64,000 nucleotides of DNA from Oscillospiraceae bacterium (GTDB lineage Bacteria; Bacillota; Clostridia; Oscillospirales; Oscillospiraceae): the NCBI GenBank assembly GCA_015068305.1, contig SVKV01000002.1, positions 62,001 through 126,000 of the forward strand, given 5' to 3'. Shown piece by piece: positions 28,562-37,067 of this stretch. Positions within the stretch are counted from its first letter, which is position 1, and each line of letters opens with the position of its first letter. A model generated the notes under the pieces. That model saw only the letters and a program-made list of their open reading frames with translations, was not told the origin of the DNA and did no database searches. A program made the translations under genes and the position numbers.

Positions 28562-30372
28562 AAGAAAAGCGTATGTTTCAGGCTCTGGGCAGTGTCAGTG
28601 ACAAGTTCGTAGAAGAAATGTATAAGCCCAATGAGGCACAGCAAAAAAGGACCGGCCGGCATTCTGCCGGAAGGATGTGGCTGATTGCGGCGATTGTTGC
28701 GGCAATGGTACTGCTCATGGGCTGCGCCGTATATGTCCTGAAAATGCAGGATATGAATGTTGGTCAAGAAGAAGTAACCTATGATGCCTTTGATTACGAC
28801 ACTATGGAGTATCTTGGTCAAAAGACCTACACGCAGGAAGTATTCTCTCTGGCAGGCTTGGAAGGCACACCGGCCTATCTTGCCGCCAAAGAGTGGTATG
28901 AATTTAAGCAAAATTACGATCCTGACTATAAAATTCTGGACGCAGTCAAAGGAAATTATCCGGTCTTTTCCGCAGAATATGATGCCTATGGTCTGTATTC
29001 CCAGGAGATGAAAGAACAGCTGGATCTGATTTTGCAGAAGCATCGCTTAAAACCGATGGGTGCGCGGTTAGAATTCCGCACACTGCGCAATATGCTGGCA
29101 GCATTGGAAATCGAAAAGATTCAGACGGTTGAAAATCAGGTAACGATCAATGTCGCAAGTGGCGACTGTTATGAAAGTGGTAATTTTTCCTTGTCGCTTG
29201 ATTTCAAATTCCCGGAAGCTGATGAAAATGAGTTGGGTACTACTTGGGGTATGCTGCGCTGGAACCGGGCAGACTGCTTCAGTGACGATCTTTTTGCCAT
29301 CGAGCAGACCGGTGACTGGAAGGAGTGGAATTACACCACCGAATCCGGTGACGATGTGCTGATCATTCGTTCCCCCTCTGACTGGCGCGGCTGGATCATC
29401 TGCAAGCGTGGGGACGGTATCATGTCTTTGCAGGTGGAAGCCCGTCAGGATGCGTGGAATAATGTGGACGGTAAGACATGGGCCGATGAAAGGTTCCTGA
29501 CGGATAAGCAGTTGGAGCAGCTTGCCGATGCTGTTGATTTTGCCATCCAGCCCCGTGTAGCAACACAGGAGGATGTAAAGAATCAGCCCGCACCTCCCGA
29601 TGAAGCAACCCAGGACGGCTATACCGTGAAGCTGAAGTCTGTGGAGACCGACGGATGGATCGCCCGCATCGTGATGTCCGTCACTGCTCCTGCGGGAAAG
29701 ATCATCAACCGTAATCCCAATCCGGGCATGGAAGAGGTGTACTATAACATTGGTACAACCAATCTTGATAGCTTTGAACCCAAAACCGGCAGAGATTCCA
29801 GCGGCAGCGGCGGCTGGAATGCGGAAGAAGACGGTGACGGCCTCGACAATACCCAGAATCTCGTCCTGGAGGCGCGTTACACTATGGACGATGGCTCGGC
29901 ACCTTTTGCACCCGGTAAAACATGGATCATCCGCTTTGAAGATCTGGTCGGTTCTTACTGGGACAGCAAAAATGTGAAAATAGTGGAAGAGCATCTGGCC
30001 ACGGGCGAATGGACTTTTGAGGTCACTTTTGATGAATCCAACGGTGACTACGGGGAGATCGAACTGCTGACAGAGCCGATTGAAGTCGGTGTATCCACAG
30101 GATGGAAGCCCGACGGAACGGATGTTGTGGAAAGTGTGACAGTCAGTTCCATCAAACTGCGTAAATACAGCCTGACCATTACCCACGATGGACCCAATTA
30201 TACAGATTTCTCCTTCATCAATGGTCAGAGGATGTATGCAGTAATGAAGGACGGCAGCGAAATTGAGATCCTCGGCACTGGCCGGATCTATCAGGCATAC
30301 GGCGAAATTGACCTTGAACAGCTTGACCATATTAAGCTTGCCGACGGTACAAAGATATTTGCACCCCAATAG
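28558..30372 (+). CDS. Probable anti-sigma factor with large outer domain
   Basis: The 604-residue protein has a short cytoplasmic N-terminus (about 1-38) with the pattern F-Q-A-L-G-S-V-S-D-K-F-V-E-E that recalls DUF4179-type anti-sigma factors. One membrane span follows (about 42-62, M-W-L-I-A-A-I-V-A-A-M-V-L-L-M-G-C) and then over 500 extracytoplasmic residues, with aromatic- and acid-rich beta-type sequence and an Ig-like C-terminus. It would hold the sigma factor at the membrane until an outside cue is sensed. The signal is unknown. The call rests on position, topology and the coupled start. Confidence 0.75.
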   Translation: MKEKRMFQALGSVSDKFVEEMYKPNEAQQKRTGRHSAGRMWLIAAIVAAMVLLMGCAVYVLKMQDMNVGQEEVTYDAFDYDTMEYLGQKTYTQEVFSLAGLEGTPAYLAAKEWYEFKQNYDPDYKILDAVKGNYPVFSAEYDAYGLYSQEMKEQLDLILQKHRLKPMGARLEFRTLRNMLAALEIEKIQTVENQVTINVASGDCYESGNFSLSLDFKFPEADENELGTTWGMLRWNRADCFSDDLFAIEQTGDWKEWNYTTESGDDVLIIRSPSDWRGWIICKRGDGIMSLQVEARQDAWNNVDGKTWADERFLTDKQLEQLADAVDFAIQPRVATQEDVKNQPAPPDEATQDGYTVKLKSVETDGWIARIVMSVTAPAGKIINRNPNPGMEEVYYNIGTTNLDSFEPKTGRDSSGSGGWNAEEDGDGLDNTQNLVLEARYTMDDGSAPFAPGKTWIIRFEDLVGSYWDSKNVKIVEEHLATGEWTFEVTFDESNGDYGEIELLTEPIEVGVSTGWKPDGTDVVESVTVSSIKLRKYSLTITHDGPNYTDFSFINGQRMYAVMKDGSEIEILGTGRIYQAYGEIDLEQLDHIKLADGTKIFAPQ

Positions 30373-30408
30373 TACAGTTTCGCGGTATCCTTTCGCCGGA
30401 TAAACAAG

Positions 30409-30440
30409 AAAACCACCTGAGAAAACCTCAGGTGGTTTTT
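30409..30440. terminator. Terminator between the anti-sigma gene and tRNA-Ser
   Basis: An 11-bp stem aaccacctgag/ctcaggtggtt followed by five T serves the plus-strand gene and the convergent tRNA. Confidence 0.88.
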
Positions 30441-30531
30441 GGCGGAGTGAGAGGGATTTGAACCCTCGCGCCGCTTTTGACGGCCTACTCCCTTAGCAGG
30501 GGAGCCCCTTCGGCCTCTTGGGTATCACTCC
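30440..30531 (-). tRNA. tRNA-Ser (anticodon GCU)
   Basis: Acceptor GGAGTGA/TCACTCC, anticodon stem CTCCC/GGGAG with loop CTGCTAA (GCT), long variable arm and encoded CCA. Promoter TTGACA (30596-30591), 17 bases, TAGAAT (30573-30568). Confidence 0.95.
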
Positions 30532-30622
30532 GAATGTAAAGAAACGTATTCTCTTGATTACCAAGGTATTCTAGCATACGGAGAAATGTTTGTCAAGAAC
30601 AATTTCCTGCCCCGGATGCAGG

Positions 30623-30650
30623 AAAGGGCACCCCCCATGGGGTGCCCTTT
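30623..30650 (-). terminator. Terminator of the MATE gene
   Basis: A 12-bp stem aaagggcacccc/ggggtgcccttt with loop ccat overlaps the region just beyond the MATE stop codon. Confidence 0.85.
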
Positions 30651-30652
30651 TA

Positions 30653-32047
30653 TCAGTTGTCTTCCACAAGTCTGGTTTTACCCAGCTGGACCTTGTGATA
30701 GTAGATCAGCGTCAGGGTGCTGCACAGCAGCCATCCGGCGGGATAGCTCATGGCGATGGGCAGAATCTCGTTGCAGATCCTGCTCATGATGAACAGATAG
30801 ATCTGCCGAAACACCACGAAGGAACTGAGCATGATGATCATGGGTGCCTTGGAATTGCCTGCGCCCCGAAGCGCACCGGAATAGATCTGGTTGAAGCAGC
30901 ACAGAACATAGAACGGCGTCATCCACCGCAGCAGCATGGAGCCGTACTCCACGACTTCCGGCTTGCTGTTGAAGAAGGCAACGATCTGAGGCGCGAAAAT
31001 CAGCACCGGAACCATCAGAATCAGGGTAGAGCTAACTGCCAGCAGCAGCGCCCGGGTGACACCCTTTTTGGCCCGCTCCACCTGGTTGCTTCCCAGATTC
31101 TGGCCGACAAAGGTGGTGGAAGCCAGGGCAATGGACTGCATGGGCAGGAACAGAAGCTGGTCGACCTTGGCATAGGTGGTCCAGCCGGACATGCAGTTGT
31201 CGCCGAAGAAATTGATGTAGGACTGGACAAAAATGTTGGAGAAGGAAGTGATCGCCATCTGGATGGCGGCGGGAATGCCCACACGGAAGATCTTTTTGAG
31301 CATATCGAAGTGGATGCCCAGACTCTTCAGCCGAACTTTGATGCACTCATCGGTCCGCAGCAGTGTGATGACGACCAGCACCGCGGAGACAGCCTGGGAG
31401 ACGATGGTGGCCAGGGCAACACCTGCTACACCCATTCTGAAAACCAGGACGAATACCAGATCAAGAATCGTGTTCATCACGGCGCAGACTACCAGAAAGT
31501 AGAAAGGACGCTGGGAATCGCCCACGGCCCGCAGAATGCCGGATCCGATATTGTAGATCATCAGACCGCCGATGCCGCTGAAGATGATCCGAAGATATGT
31601 GGTGGATTCCGGGAGCACATTGGCCGGGGTGTTCATAAAGTTCAGCAGGTAAGGCGTCAGGAAGAGGCCCAGGCCGGTAAAGAGGACGGCGAGGATCAAC
31701 GTCATGGTAATGGCCGTGTGAACAGTTCTGCTGACATCCTCATAGCGCTTGGCGCCGTAATACTGGCTGATGACAACACCGGCACCGGAAGAAAGACCCA
31801 TGAAAAAGCCGATCAGCAGATTGATGATGGGACCGTTGGTGCCCACGGCGGCATAGGCTTCGTTGCTGACATAGCGGCCCACCACCCAGGTGTCCACCAT
31901 ATTGTACATCTGCTGAAAAACATTGCCTGCCAGCAGCGGCAGGGCAAAGATGATCAGATGGCGAACGATGTTTCCCTGGGTCATATCCACATCCTTACCC
32001 TTTTTCGGGGTCAGAATATGGCTGTGATGCATATGTTTTGTTGTCAT
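30653..32047 (-). CDS. MATE-family efflux transporter
   Basis: The 464-residue protein has twelve predicted membrane spans in two related bundles and the MATE entry sequence F-A-L-P-L-L-A-G-N-V-F-Q-Q-M-Y-N-M-V-D-T near residue 35. It should export drugs or other cationic compounds in exchange for Na+ or H+. The ATG at 32047 has only a weak ribosome binding site. The in-frame ATG at 31984, with AAGGA upstream, is an alternative that would remove a 21-residue His/Lys-rich leader. The promoter TTGCGC-17-TATAAT lies just before it on the minus strand (TATAAT near 32090). Confidence 0.92.
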   Translation of the reverse strand: MTTKHMHHSHILTPKKGKDVDMTQGNIVRHLIIFALPLLAGNVFQQMYNMVDTWVVGRYVSNEAYAAVGTNGPIINLLIGFFMGLSSGAGVVISQYYGAKRYEDVSRTVHTAITMTLILAVLFTGLGLFLTPYLLNFMNTPANVLPESTTYLRIIFSGIGGLMIYNIGSGILRAVGDSQRPFYFLVVCAVMNTILDLVFVLVFRMGVAGVALATIVSQAVSAVLVVITLLRTDECIKVRLKSLGIHFDMLKKIFRVGIPAAIQMAITSFSNIFVQSYINFFGDNCMSGWTTYAKVDQLLFLPMQSIALASTTFVGQNLGSNQVERAKKGVTRALLLAVSSTLILMVPVLIFAPQIVAFFNSKPEVVEYGSMLLRWMTPFYVLCCFNQIYSGALRGAGNSKAPMIIMLSSFVVFRQIYLFIMSRICNEILPIAMSYPAGWLLCSTLTLIYYHKVQLGKTRLVEDN

Positions 32048-32139
32048 GATGCAAAACCTGACTTTCTTTCATCAATATGTAAAAGGTATTATAGCAAAAA
32101 TTAGATGCGGGCGCAACTGTCAAACCGGAGAAAAATAGG

Positions 32140-32168
32140 TTGATTGAAAGGGCGCTTTATGTTACGAT
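32140..32168 (+). promoter_or_regulatory. Promoter of rsmE
   Basis: -35 TTGATT (32140-32145), 17-base spacer, -10 TACGAT (32163-32168). Confidence 0.6.
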
Positions 32169-32196
32169 GGTGCAAGACAGACGAGGAGGGAAGCCA

Positions 32197-32928
32197 ATGG
32201 CCAGATTTTTTGTAGCACCGGAAGAACTGAACGGTCCGCAGATTCTGCTGACCGGAGAAAATGCCCAGCACGCCAGGGTGCTGCGGCTGAAAGCCGGGGA
32301 GGAGGTCCTGGCCTGTGACGGACAGGGTATGGAGTGCCTGTGCACTGTGGAGTCTGTTTCTGCCGGCGAGGTGATTCTCGGGGTTCTGGAACGAAGATCC
32401 TCCCGCAATGAAGCTGCGGTAAAGGTAAGCATCTACATGGCTTTTCCCAAGGCGGACAAGCTGGAGCACGTGATCCAGAAGGCAACGGAGCTTGGCGCAT
32501 ATGAGATCGTGGCATTTCCTTCCGGGCGGTGCATCTCCAGGCCCGATGACAAAAGCTTGAAGAAGAAGCTGGAGCGCTGGCAGAAAATTGCAGCTTCCGC
32601 TGCGGAGCAATCCGGCAGAGGTGTGATTCCGGAGGTTATCGCATTGCCCAGCTTTACAGCAGCCCTGGAGCGGGCGGGAAAGGCAGACAAGGCGCTGATG
32701 TTCTATGAAAACGAACATGCCACGACTTTGCGGATGGCCCTGGAAAGCGGCAGCTTTGAAACAGTCAGCCTTCTGACCGGCCCCGAGGGCGGTCTGGAGG
32801 AAAAGGAAGTGGAGCAGGCGAGAAATGCCGGTCTGCAGGTCTGCACCCTGGGCAGCCGGATCCTGCGCTGTGAGACCGCACCGCTGTGTGCCCTGTCTGC
32901 TGTGATGTATGCAGCCGGAGAATTCTGA
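32197..32928 (+). CDS. rsmE: 16S rRNA m3U1498 methyltransferase
   Basis: The 243-residue protein has the N-terminal PUA-like domain (F-F-V-A-P-E-E-L, then H-A-R-V-L-R-L-K-A-G-E near 28) and a SPOUT methyltransferase domain with L-T-G-P-E-G-G-L near residue 192 and the C-terminal knot L-G-S-R-I-L-R-C-E-T-A. It methylates U1498 of 16S rRNA with S-adenosylmethionine. Length is that of the family when the ATG at 32197 is used; this start has GAGGAGGG upstream, unlike the in-frame ATG at 32140. Confidence 0.95.
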   Translation: MARFFVAPEELNGPQILLTGENAQHARVLRLKAGEEVLACDGQGMECLCTVESVSAGEVILGVLERRSSRNEAAVKVSIYMAFPKADKLEHVIQKATELGAYEIVAFPSGRCISRPDDKSLKKKLERWQKIAASAAEQSGRGVIPEVIALPSFTAALERAGKADKALMFYENEHATTLRMALESGSFETVSLLTGPEGGLEEKEVEQARNAGLQVCTLGSRILRCETAPLCALSAVMYAAGEF

Positions 32929-32935
32929 AGAAATA

Positions 32936-32965
32936 AAAATGCCAGCCCTCAGGCTGGCATTTTTT
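32936..32965 (+). terminator. Terminator of rsmE
   Basis: Stem aatgccagcc/ggctggcatt with A-rich and T-rich flanks, between rsmE and a convergent gene. Confidence 0.85.
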
Positions 32966-32978
32966 GATGTGTGTCGTT

Positions 32979-33302
32979 TTAGCCCACACCGCCGGTAACG
33001 GCTTCGGCAACTACTTCAACAGGGGAGGGGTAGTTCAGAAGCAGGGAAACCAGCAGGCAGACCACAATGGCGGCAAAGCCCAGGACCAGCCAGCGGCTGC
33101 GGGCCTTCTTCATTTCGCCGGTCATATAAAGCAGGGCCAGGCAGGCGACGGATGCCAAGATCATCAGAATGGATGCGAGGACCTTCCAGAAAGTGAGGCC
33201 AAAGCCTGCGAAAAACAGATACAGCACAAAAACAGCAGCATCTGCAATCAAAACCTGGGTTAAAAAGCGTTCAATATCCTTGTAGCGTCTGCGAATAGCC
33301 AC
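32979..33302 (-). CDS. Hypothetical membrane protein, three spans
   Basis: The 107-residue protein has a basic N-terminus (M-A-I-R-R-R-Y-K) and hydrophobic segments near residues 17-33, 38-58 and 70-90. It ends in Gly/Val-rich sequence. No domain is recognised. It is transcribed alone, convergent with rsmE. GGAGGGATTTTTGTGG-type sequence precedes the ATG. Confidence 0.65.
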   Translation of the reverse strand: MAIRRRYKDIERFLTQVLIADAAVFVLYLFFAGFGLTFWKVLASILMILASVACLALLYMTGEMKKARSRWLVLGFAAIVVCLLVSLLLNYPSPVEVVAEAVTGGVG

Positions 33303-33399
33303 AAAAATCCCTCCCGGAATAAATTTCTGATAGCATCATAACACATCCCGTCGAAGAATGCAATCATTTCTCGAGAAAAGTCAAAATTTCATGAAACCC

Positions 33400-33428
33400 T
33401 TGCACAGGGTCCAAAACAATGCTATAAT
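33400..33428 (+). promoter_or_regulatory. Promoter of the scpA operon
   Basis: -35 TTGCAC (33400-33405), 17-base spacer, consensus -10 TATAAT (33423-33428). Confidence 0.8.
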
Positions 33429-33466
33429 ATCAAAAATATGTGTAATTTTTCCGGCAAGGAGCATTT

Positions 33467-34261
33467 ATGGGAGAACCGCAGTACCGTTTGGAGGGAATCG
33501 TCCACACCCGCAGCGATGCGATGGAGGATTTTGAAGGCCCTCTGGATGTGATTTTCTTGCTGCTGAGCAAGAACAAAATTGAAATACAGGATGTTTCCAT
33601 TACGGCCATTCTGGAGCAGTACCTTGCATATCTGGATGAAATGAAGCGGCTGGATATGGAGATCGCCAGTGAGTTTATCACCATGGCATCCCATCTGATG
33701 CTGCTTAAGACAAAAATGCTGCTGTCTGCGGCTGAGCAGGCAGAGGCCCAGAGCGAACTGGACATTCTGCGTCAGAGTCTGATCGAACGGCAGCGGAAGG
33801 AAGCCATTGAGCAGATCCGGCTGGCCATGACCGTACTGGAGCCCCGAAATGAGATTGGCCGCTGCATTTTTACGAAGGACCCGGAGCCCCTGCGCCGGGA
33901 CCGGACTTATCAGTACCAGCATGAACCGGCCGATCTGCTCCGGGCCCTGGAGCAGATTGCGGAGCGGAGCGAGAAGCTGCTTCCTCCGCCCACCAGCAAT
34001 TTCAAGGGCATTGTGGGCAAGGAGCCCTATCCCGTGGGACGCAAAACCGGAGAACTGCTGCGCCGGCTGGTGCTGCGGGGTGTGGACCGGCTGAAGAATC
34101 TGTTTAAAGGGAATAAATCCCGATCTGAGATCGTGGCGACCTTTATCGCAGTGCTGGAAATGTGCAAAACCGGTGCGGTACGTTTGGAAGACGACAATTC
34201 CGGAGAAAATCCCAATGTACGGCTGATAGAAAAGGAAGGTGACAGCAATGGAGCAAATTGA
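33467..34261 (+). CDS. scpA: Segregation and condensation protein A
   Basis: The 264-residue kleisin binds Smc heads and ScpB to form the bacterial condensin complex. Its N-terminal motif F-E-G-P-L-D-V-I-F-L-L-L-S-K-N-K-I-E-I near residue 23 is the family hallmark, and the C-terminal winged helix (S-R-S-E-I-V-A-T-F-I-A-V-L-E-M-C) contacts Smc. AAGGAG precedes the ATG at 33467. It overlaps scpB by 14 bases. Confidence 0.95.
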   Translation: MGEPQYRLEGIVHTRSDAMEDFEGPLDVIFLLLSKNKIEIQDVSITAILEQYLAYLDEMKRLDMEIASEFITMASHLMLLKTKMLLSAAEQAEAQSELDILRQSLIERQRKEAIEQIRLAMTVLEPRNEIGRCIFTKDPEPLRRDRTYQYQHEPADLLRALEQIAERSEKLLPPPTSNFKGIVGKEPYPVGRKTGELLRRLVLRGVDRLKNLFKGNKSRSEIVATFIAVLEMCKTGAVRLEDDNSGENPNVRLIEKEGDSNGAN

Positions 34262-34808
34262 ATTACAGCGCGCCATTGAGGCCATCCTCTTTGCCGCCGG
34301 AGAGCGGGTGGATGTTTCCCGCTTAAGCTTTGCGCTGGAAGCAGATGAAAATGAAATCATCGCCGCCGCAGATGCCCTCTGCAATCAGATGGCCTTTGAG
34401 CGCCGGGGAATCCGGATTCTGAAGCTGGAGAAGGGCTATCAGATGGTATCCTCCGGTGAGATGGCGGATTTTGTGACCAAAGCTCTGGAAACCAGAAAGC
34501 CTCCGAAGCTTTCTTCCTCCCAGCTGGAAACGCTGACCATCATTGCCTATTACCAGCCGGCAACCAAGGCCATGGTGGAGCAGATCCGGGGAGTGGACAG
34601 CGCCTACTCCATTTCTGCGCTGATGAATAAGAAGCTGATCGAGGAGGCGGGCCGTCTGAATGTTCCCGGCCGCCCCATTCAGTATCAGACCACCCCGGCA
34701 TTTTTAAGAACCTTCGGCCTTTCCTCTCTGGAGGAACTGCCGCCCATTGAGAAGGTCAGCTTCGGAGAGCCTCTGACCGGGGAAGAACCGGCAGCGGAGG
34801 AGAAATAA
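34248..34808 (+). CDS. scpB: Segregation and condensation protein B
   Basis: The 186-residue protein has two winged-helix domains and the conserved I-E-A-I-L-F-A-A-G-E-R-V start, with L-E-T-L-T-I-I-A-Y-Y-Q-P-A-T-K near residue 98. It joins ScpA and Smc in chromosome condensation. I prefer the ATG at 34248 over the GTG at 34239 because GGAAGG is better placed for it. Stop and next start overlap by one base (TAATG). Confidence 0.95.
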   Translation: MEQIELQRAIEAILFAAGERVDVSRLSFALEADENEIIAAADALCNQMAFERRGIRILKLEKGYQMVSSGEMADFVTKALETRKPPKLSSSQLETLTIIAYYQPATKAMVEQIRGVDSAYSISALMNKKLIEEAGRLNVPGRPIQYQTTPAFLRTFGLSSLEELPPIEKVSFGEPLTGEEPAAEEK

Positions 34809-35560
34809 TGGGCTGGCTGATTGCCCTGGGAATTGTTACGCTTCTTGCGGTGCTGCCATTGGGTGCAAGCATCAGCTATGATTCATCCGGTGCGGTGGTC
34901 AAGCTGATCATTGGCCCCTTGAAAATCACCCTGTTCCCAAGGCCTAAGAAAGACAAGAAGCCCAAAAAGGAAAAAAAGTCTCCCAAAGAGGTGCCCCTGA
35001 AAGAGGAACCCTCAAATCCCCAGCCTGAACCGGCGCCTGCACCGCAGCAGCCTCAAAAAACGGAAAATCCTCCCCCAAAAACGGAAAAGCCGAAAGAAGA
35101 GGAAAAGCCGAAACAGGAGGAAAAGCCCAAACAGGAGGAAAAGCCCAAACAGGAGGAGAAGCCGAAAAAACAGTCCGGCGGCCCCATCACGGATTTTCTG
35201 CCGCTGGTGCGGATCCTGCTGGATATGCTGGGTGCCTTCCGCCGAAAGCTGCGGCTGAATGTGTTGGAACTGAAGCTGATCATGGCGGCCGACGATCCCT
35301 GCGATCTGGCCATCAACTATGGCAGAGCCTGGGCGGCTGTTGGAAATCTGCTTCCTCAGCTGGAGAAGGTATTTGTCATCAAAAAACGTAATATTGAAGT
35401 CGAATGTGACTTTGAAGCTGCCGAGACCCGCGTTATTGCCCGGCTGGATCTGACCATTACATTGGGCCGGATTATCGGAACGGTGCTTTACTACGGCGGT
35501 AAGGCAGGTATGGAATTCATGAAAATCAACAAGAAAAGAAAAGGCGGTGCTTCGAAATGA
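34808..35560 (+). CDS. DUF2953 protein with Lys/Glu/Pro repeats
   Basis: The 250-residue protein has an N-terminal membrane span (about 3-22), a basic and Pro/Glu/Lys-rich linker (about 48-120) and a C-terminal domain of the DUF2953 type (A-A-D-D-P-C-D-L-A-I-N-Y-G-R-A-W near residue 160). In many spore formers DUF2953 sits next to gerW (ytfI-ytfJ), as here. The linker holds about four copies of K-P-K-Q-E-E encoded by an 18-bp tandem repeat at about 35098-35163, so its length may vary. It overlaps gerW by four bases. Confidence 0.8.
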   Translation: MGWLIALGIVTLLAVLPLGASISYDSSGAVVKLIIGPLKITLFPRPKKDKKPKKEKKSPKEVPLKEEPSNPQPEPAPAPQQPQKTENPPPKTEKPKEEEKPKQEEKPKQEEKPKQEEKPKKQSGGPITDFLPLVRILLDMLGAFRRKLRLNVLELKLIMAADDPCDLAINYGRAWAAVGNLLPQLEKVFVIKKRNIEVECDFEAAETRVIARLDLTITLGRIIGTVLYYGGKAGMEFMKINKKRKGGASK

Positions 35561-35934
35561 GCAAGAATCTTCCCAATATGCTGCAGGATACCATTGCCAA
35601 GATCCGTGAGATGGTGGATGTGAATAATGTGATCGGCGAGCCCATCGTGGTGGGCGATGTGACCATCGTGCCTGTTTCCAAGGTTAGTGTTGGCTTTGGC
35701 GGCGGCGGGTCTGACTATGTGAAGAATGTGGGCAGCAATGAGCCCTTCGGCGGCGGCATCGGCGGCGGTGTGAAGGTTACCCCCATTTGCTTCCTGGTGG
35801 TCAAGGACGGCAATGTGCGGATGATGCCTGTGGCAGCACCTGCCAATACCACGGCAGACCGGATCGTGGAGATGGTGCCCGATACGCTGGACAAGATCTC
35901 TGCCTTTATCGACAGCCGGAGCAAGACCGTATAA
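35557..35934 (+). CDS. ytfJ: GerW family sporulation protein (YtfJ)
   Basis: The 125-residue protein shows the family's V-I-G-E-P-I-V-V-G-D-V-T-I-V-P-V-S-K and Gly-rich F-G-G-G-G-S-D then G-G-G-I-G-G-G-V-K-V-T-P core (about 24-80). In B. subtilis YtfJ is made in the forespore and is needed for normal germination. It is also found in non-spore-forming relatives, so it does not prove that this organism sporulates. Overlap with the DUF2953 gene indicates coupling. Confidence 0.92.
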   Translation: MSKNLPNMLQDTIAKIREMVDVNNVIGEPIVVGDVTIVPVSKVSVGFGGGGSDYVKNVGSNEPFGGGIGGGVKVTPICFLVVKDGNVRMMPVAAPANTTADRIVEMVPDTLDKISAFIDSRSKTV

Positions 35935-35974
35935 TTATTCCCATACCGGGGCAAACTGGCTCCGGGTGAGGAAT

Positions 35975-37066
35975 ATGAAAAGAAGAATGATCGCCGGGAC
36001 GGCGGCTGCGTTGCTGGCCGCCGTCTTGTTTTTACCCGGTAAGGCCATGGCCCTGTCAGCCGAAAAAGCGATTTTGCTGGATGCAGTCACAGGCCGGGTG
36101 ATTTTTGAAAAGAATGGGGATCAGCAGAGTCTGATCGCCAGCACCACCAAGATCATGACGGCACTGGTGGTCTGTGAGCAGTGCAACGTACTGGATCGGA
36201 TGCGGATTCCAAAGGAAGCCGTGGGCATTGAGGGCTCTTCCATGTACCTGCAGGAGGGGGAGATTTTGACTCTCCAGGAACTGCTCTACGGCCTCATGCT
36301 CCGCTCCGGCAATGATGCGGCGGTGGCTCTGGCCATCTACTGCGGCGGTACGGTGGAGGGCTTTGCGGAGCTGATGAATGATAAGGCCCGGATCCTGGGT
36401 ATGAAGAACAGCCACTTTGTCAATCCCAACGGGCTGGATGCACCGGGACATTATGCAACTGCTGCGGATCTGGCGGTTCTGGCGGCCTATGCCATGGAAA
36501 ACCCCATTTTCCGGCAGACGGTATCCACCAAAAGTGTCACCATCGGGCAGCGGGTCCTGACCAATCACAATAAGCTGCTGTGGCGCATCGAGGGCGCGGA
36601 TGGGGTCAAAACCGGCTATACCAAAGCTGCGGGACGGATCCTGGTGTCCAGCGCTACCCGGCAGGGCCGGCGGCTCATTGCTGTGACCATCAATGCTCCC
36701 GATGACTGGAATGACCATGGGGTTTTGCTGGAGGAGGGCTTCTCCCGGTACGGGGTAAAGCGCGTGGTTTCTGCAGGAGATCCGGTGGGTATGGTTGAGA
36801 TTGCCGGAGGGCAGGCGGGCTATGTGGAGATCCTGGCTGCGGAAGATTTTGATTATGCCATGACGGACGGTGAAAGTGCCGCAGTCAAACTGACGGGGCC
36901 CGGATTTGTTTATGCCCCGGTGGTGGCGGGCTCGGATGGGGGCTTTGCCCATGTGATGATCGACGGTCACAGTGTGGGAAAAATCCCCCTTGTTTACGGA
37001 ATAACGGTGGAAATAACACCGGAGGAAGGAAAGAGCTTCTGGGAAAGACTCTTAAAAGGAGACTGA
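35975..37066 (+). CDS. D-alanyl-D-alanine carboxypeptidase (DacB/DacF type)
   Basis: The 363-residue S11-family enzyme has a signal peptide (about 1-28, ending A-M-A-L-S-A) and the three active-site motifs S-T-T-K near residue 51, S-G-N near 110 and K-T-G near 213. It trims the terminal D-Ala from peptidoglycan stem peptides outside the membrane. A C-terminal beta domain (PBP5_C) follows. Position between gerW and rluB matches dacB of B. subtilis, a spore-cortex enzyme, but spmA and spmB are absent. The ATG at 35975 is chosen; the GTG at 35966 is possible. Confidence 0.9.
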   Translation: MKRRMIAGTAAALLAAVLFLPGKAMALSAEKAILLDAVTGRVIFEKNGDQQSLIASTTKIMTALVVCEQCNVLDRMRIPKEAVGIEGSSMYLQEGEILTLQELLYGLMLRSGNDAAVALAIYCGGTVEGFAELMNDKARILGMKNSHFVNPNGLDAPGHYATAADLAVLAAYAMENPIFRQTVSTKSVTIGQRVLTNHNKLLWRIEGADGVKTGYTKAAGRILVSSATRQGRRLIAVTINAPDDWNDHGVLLEEGFSRYGVKRVVSAGDPVGMVEIAGGQAGYVEILAAEDFDYAMTDGESAAVKLTGPGFVYAPVVAGSDGGFAHVMIDGHSVGKIPLVYGITVEITPEEGKSFWERLLKGD

Positions 37067-37067
37067 C

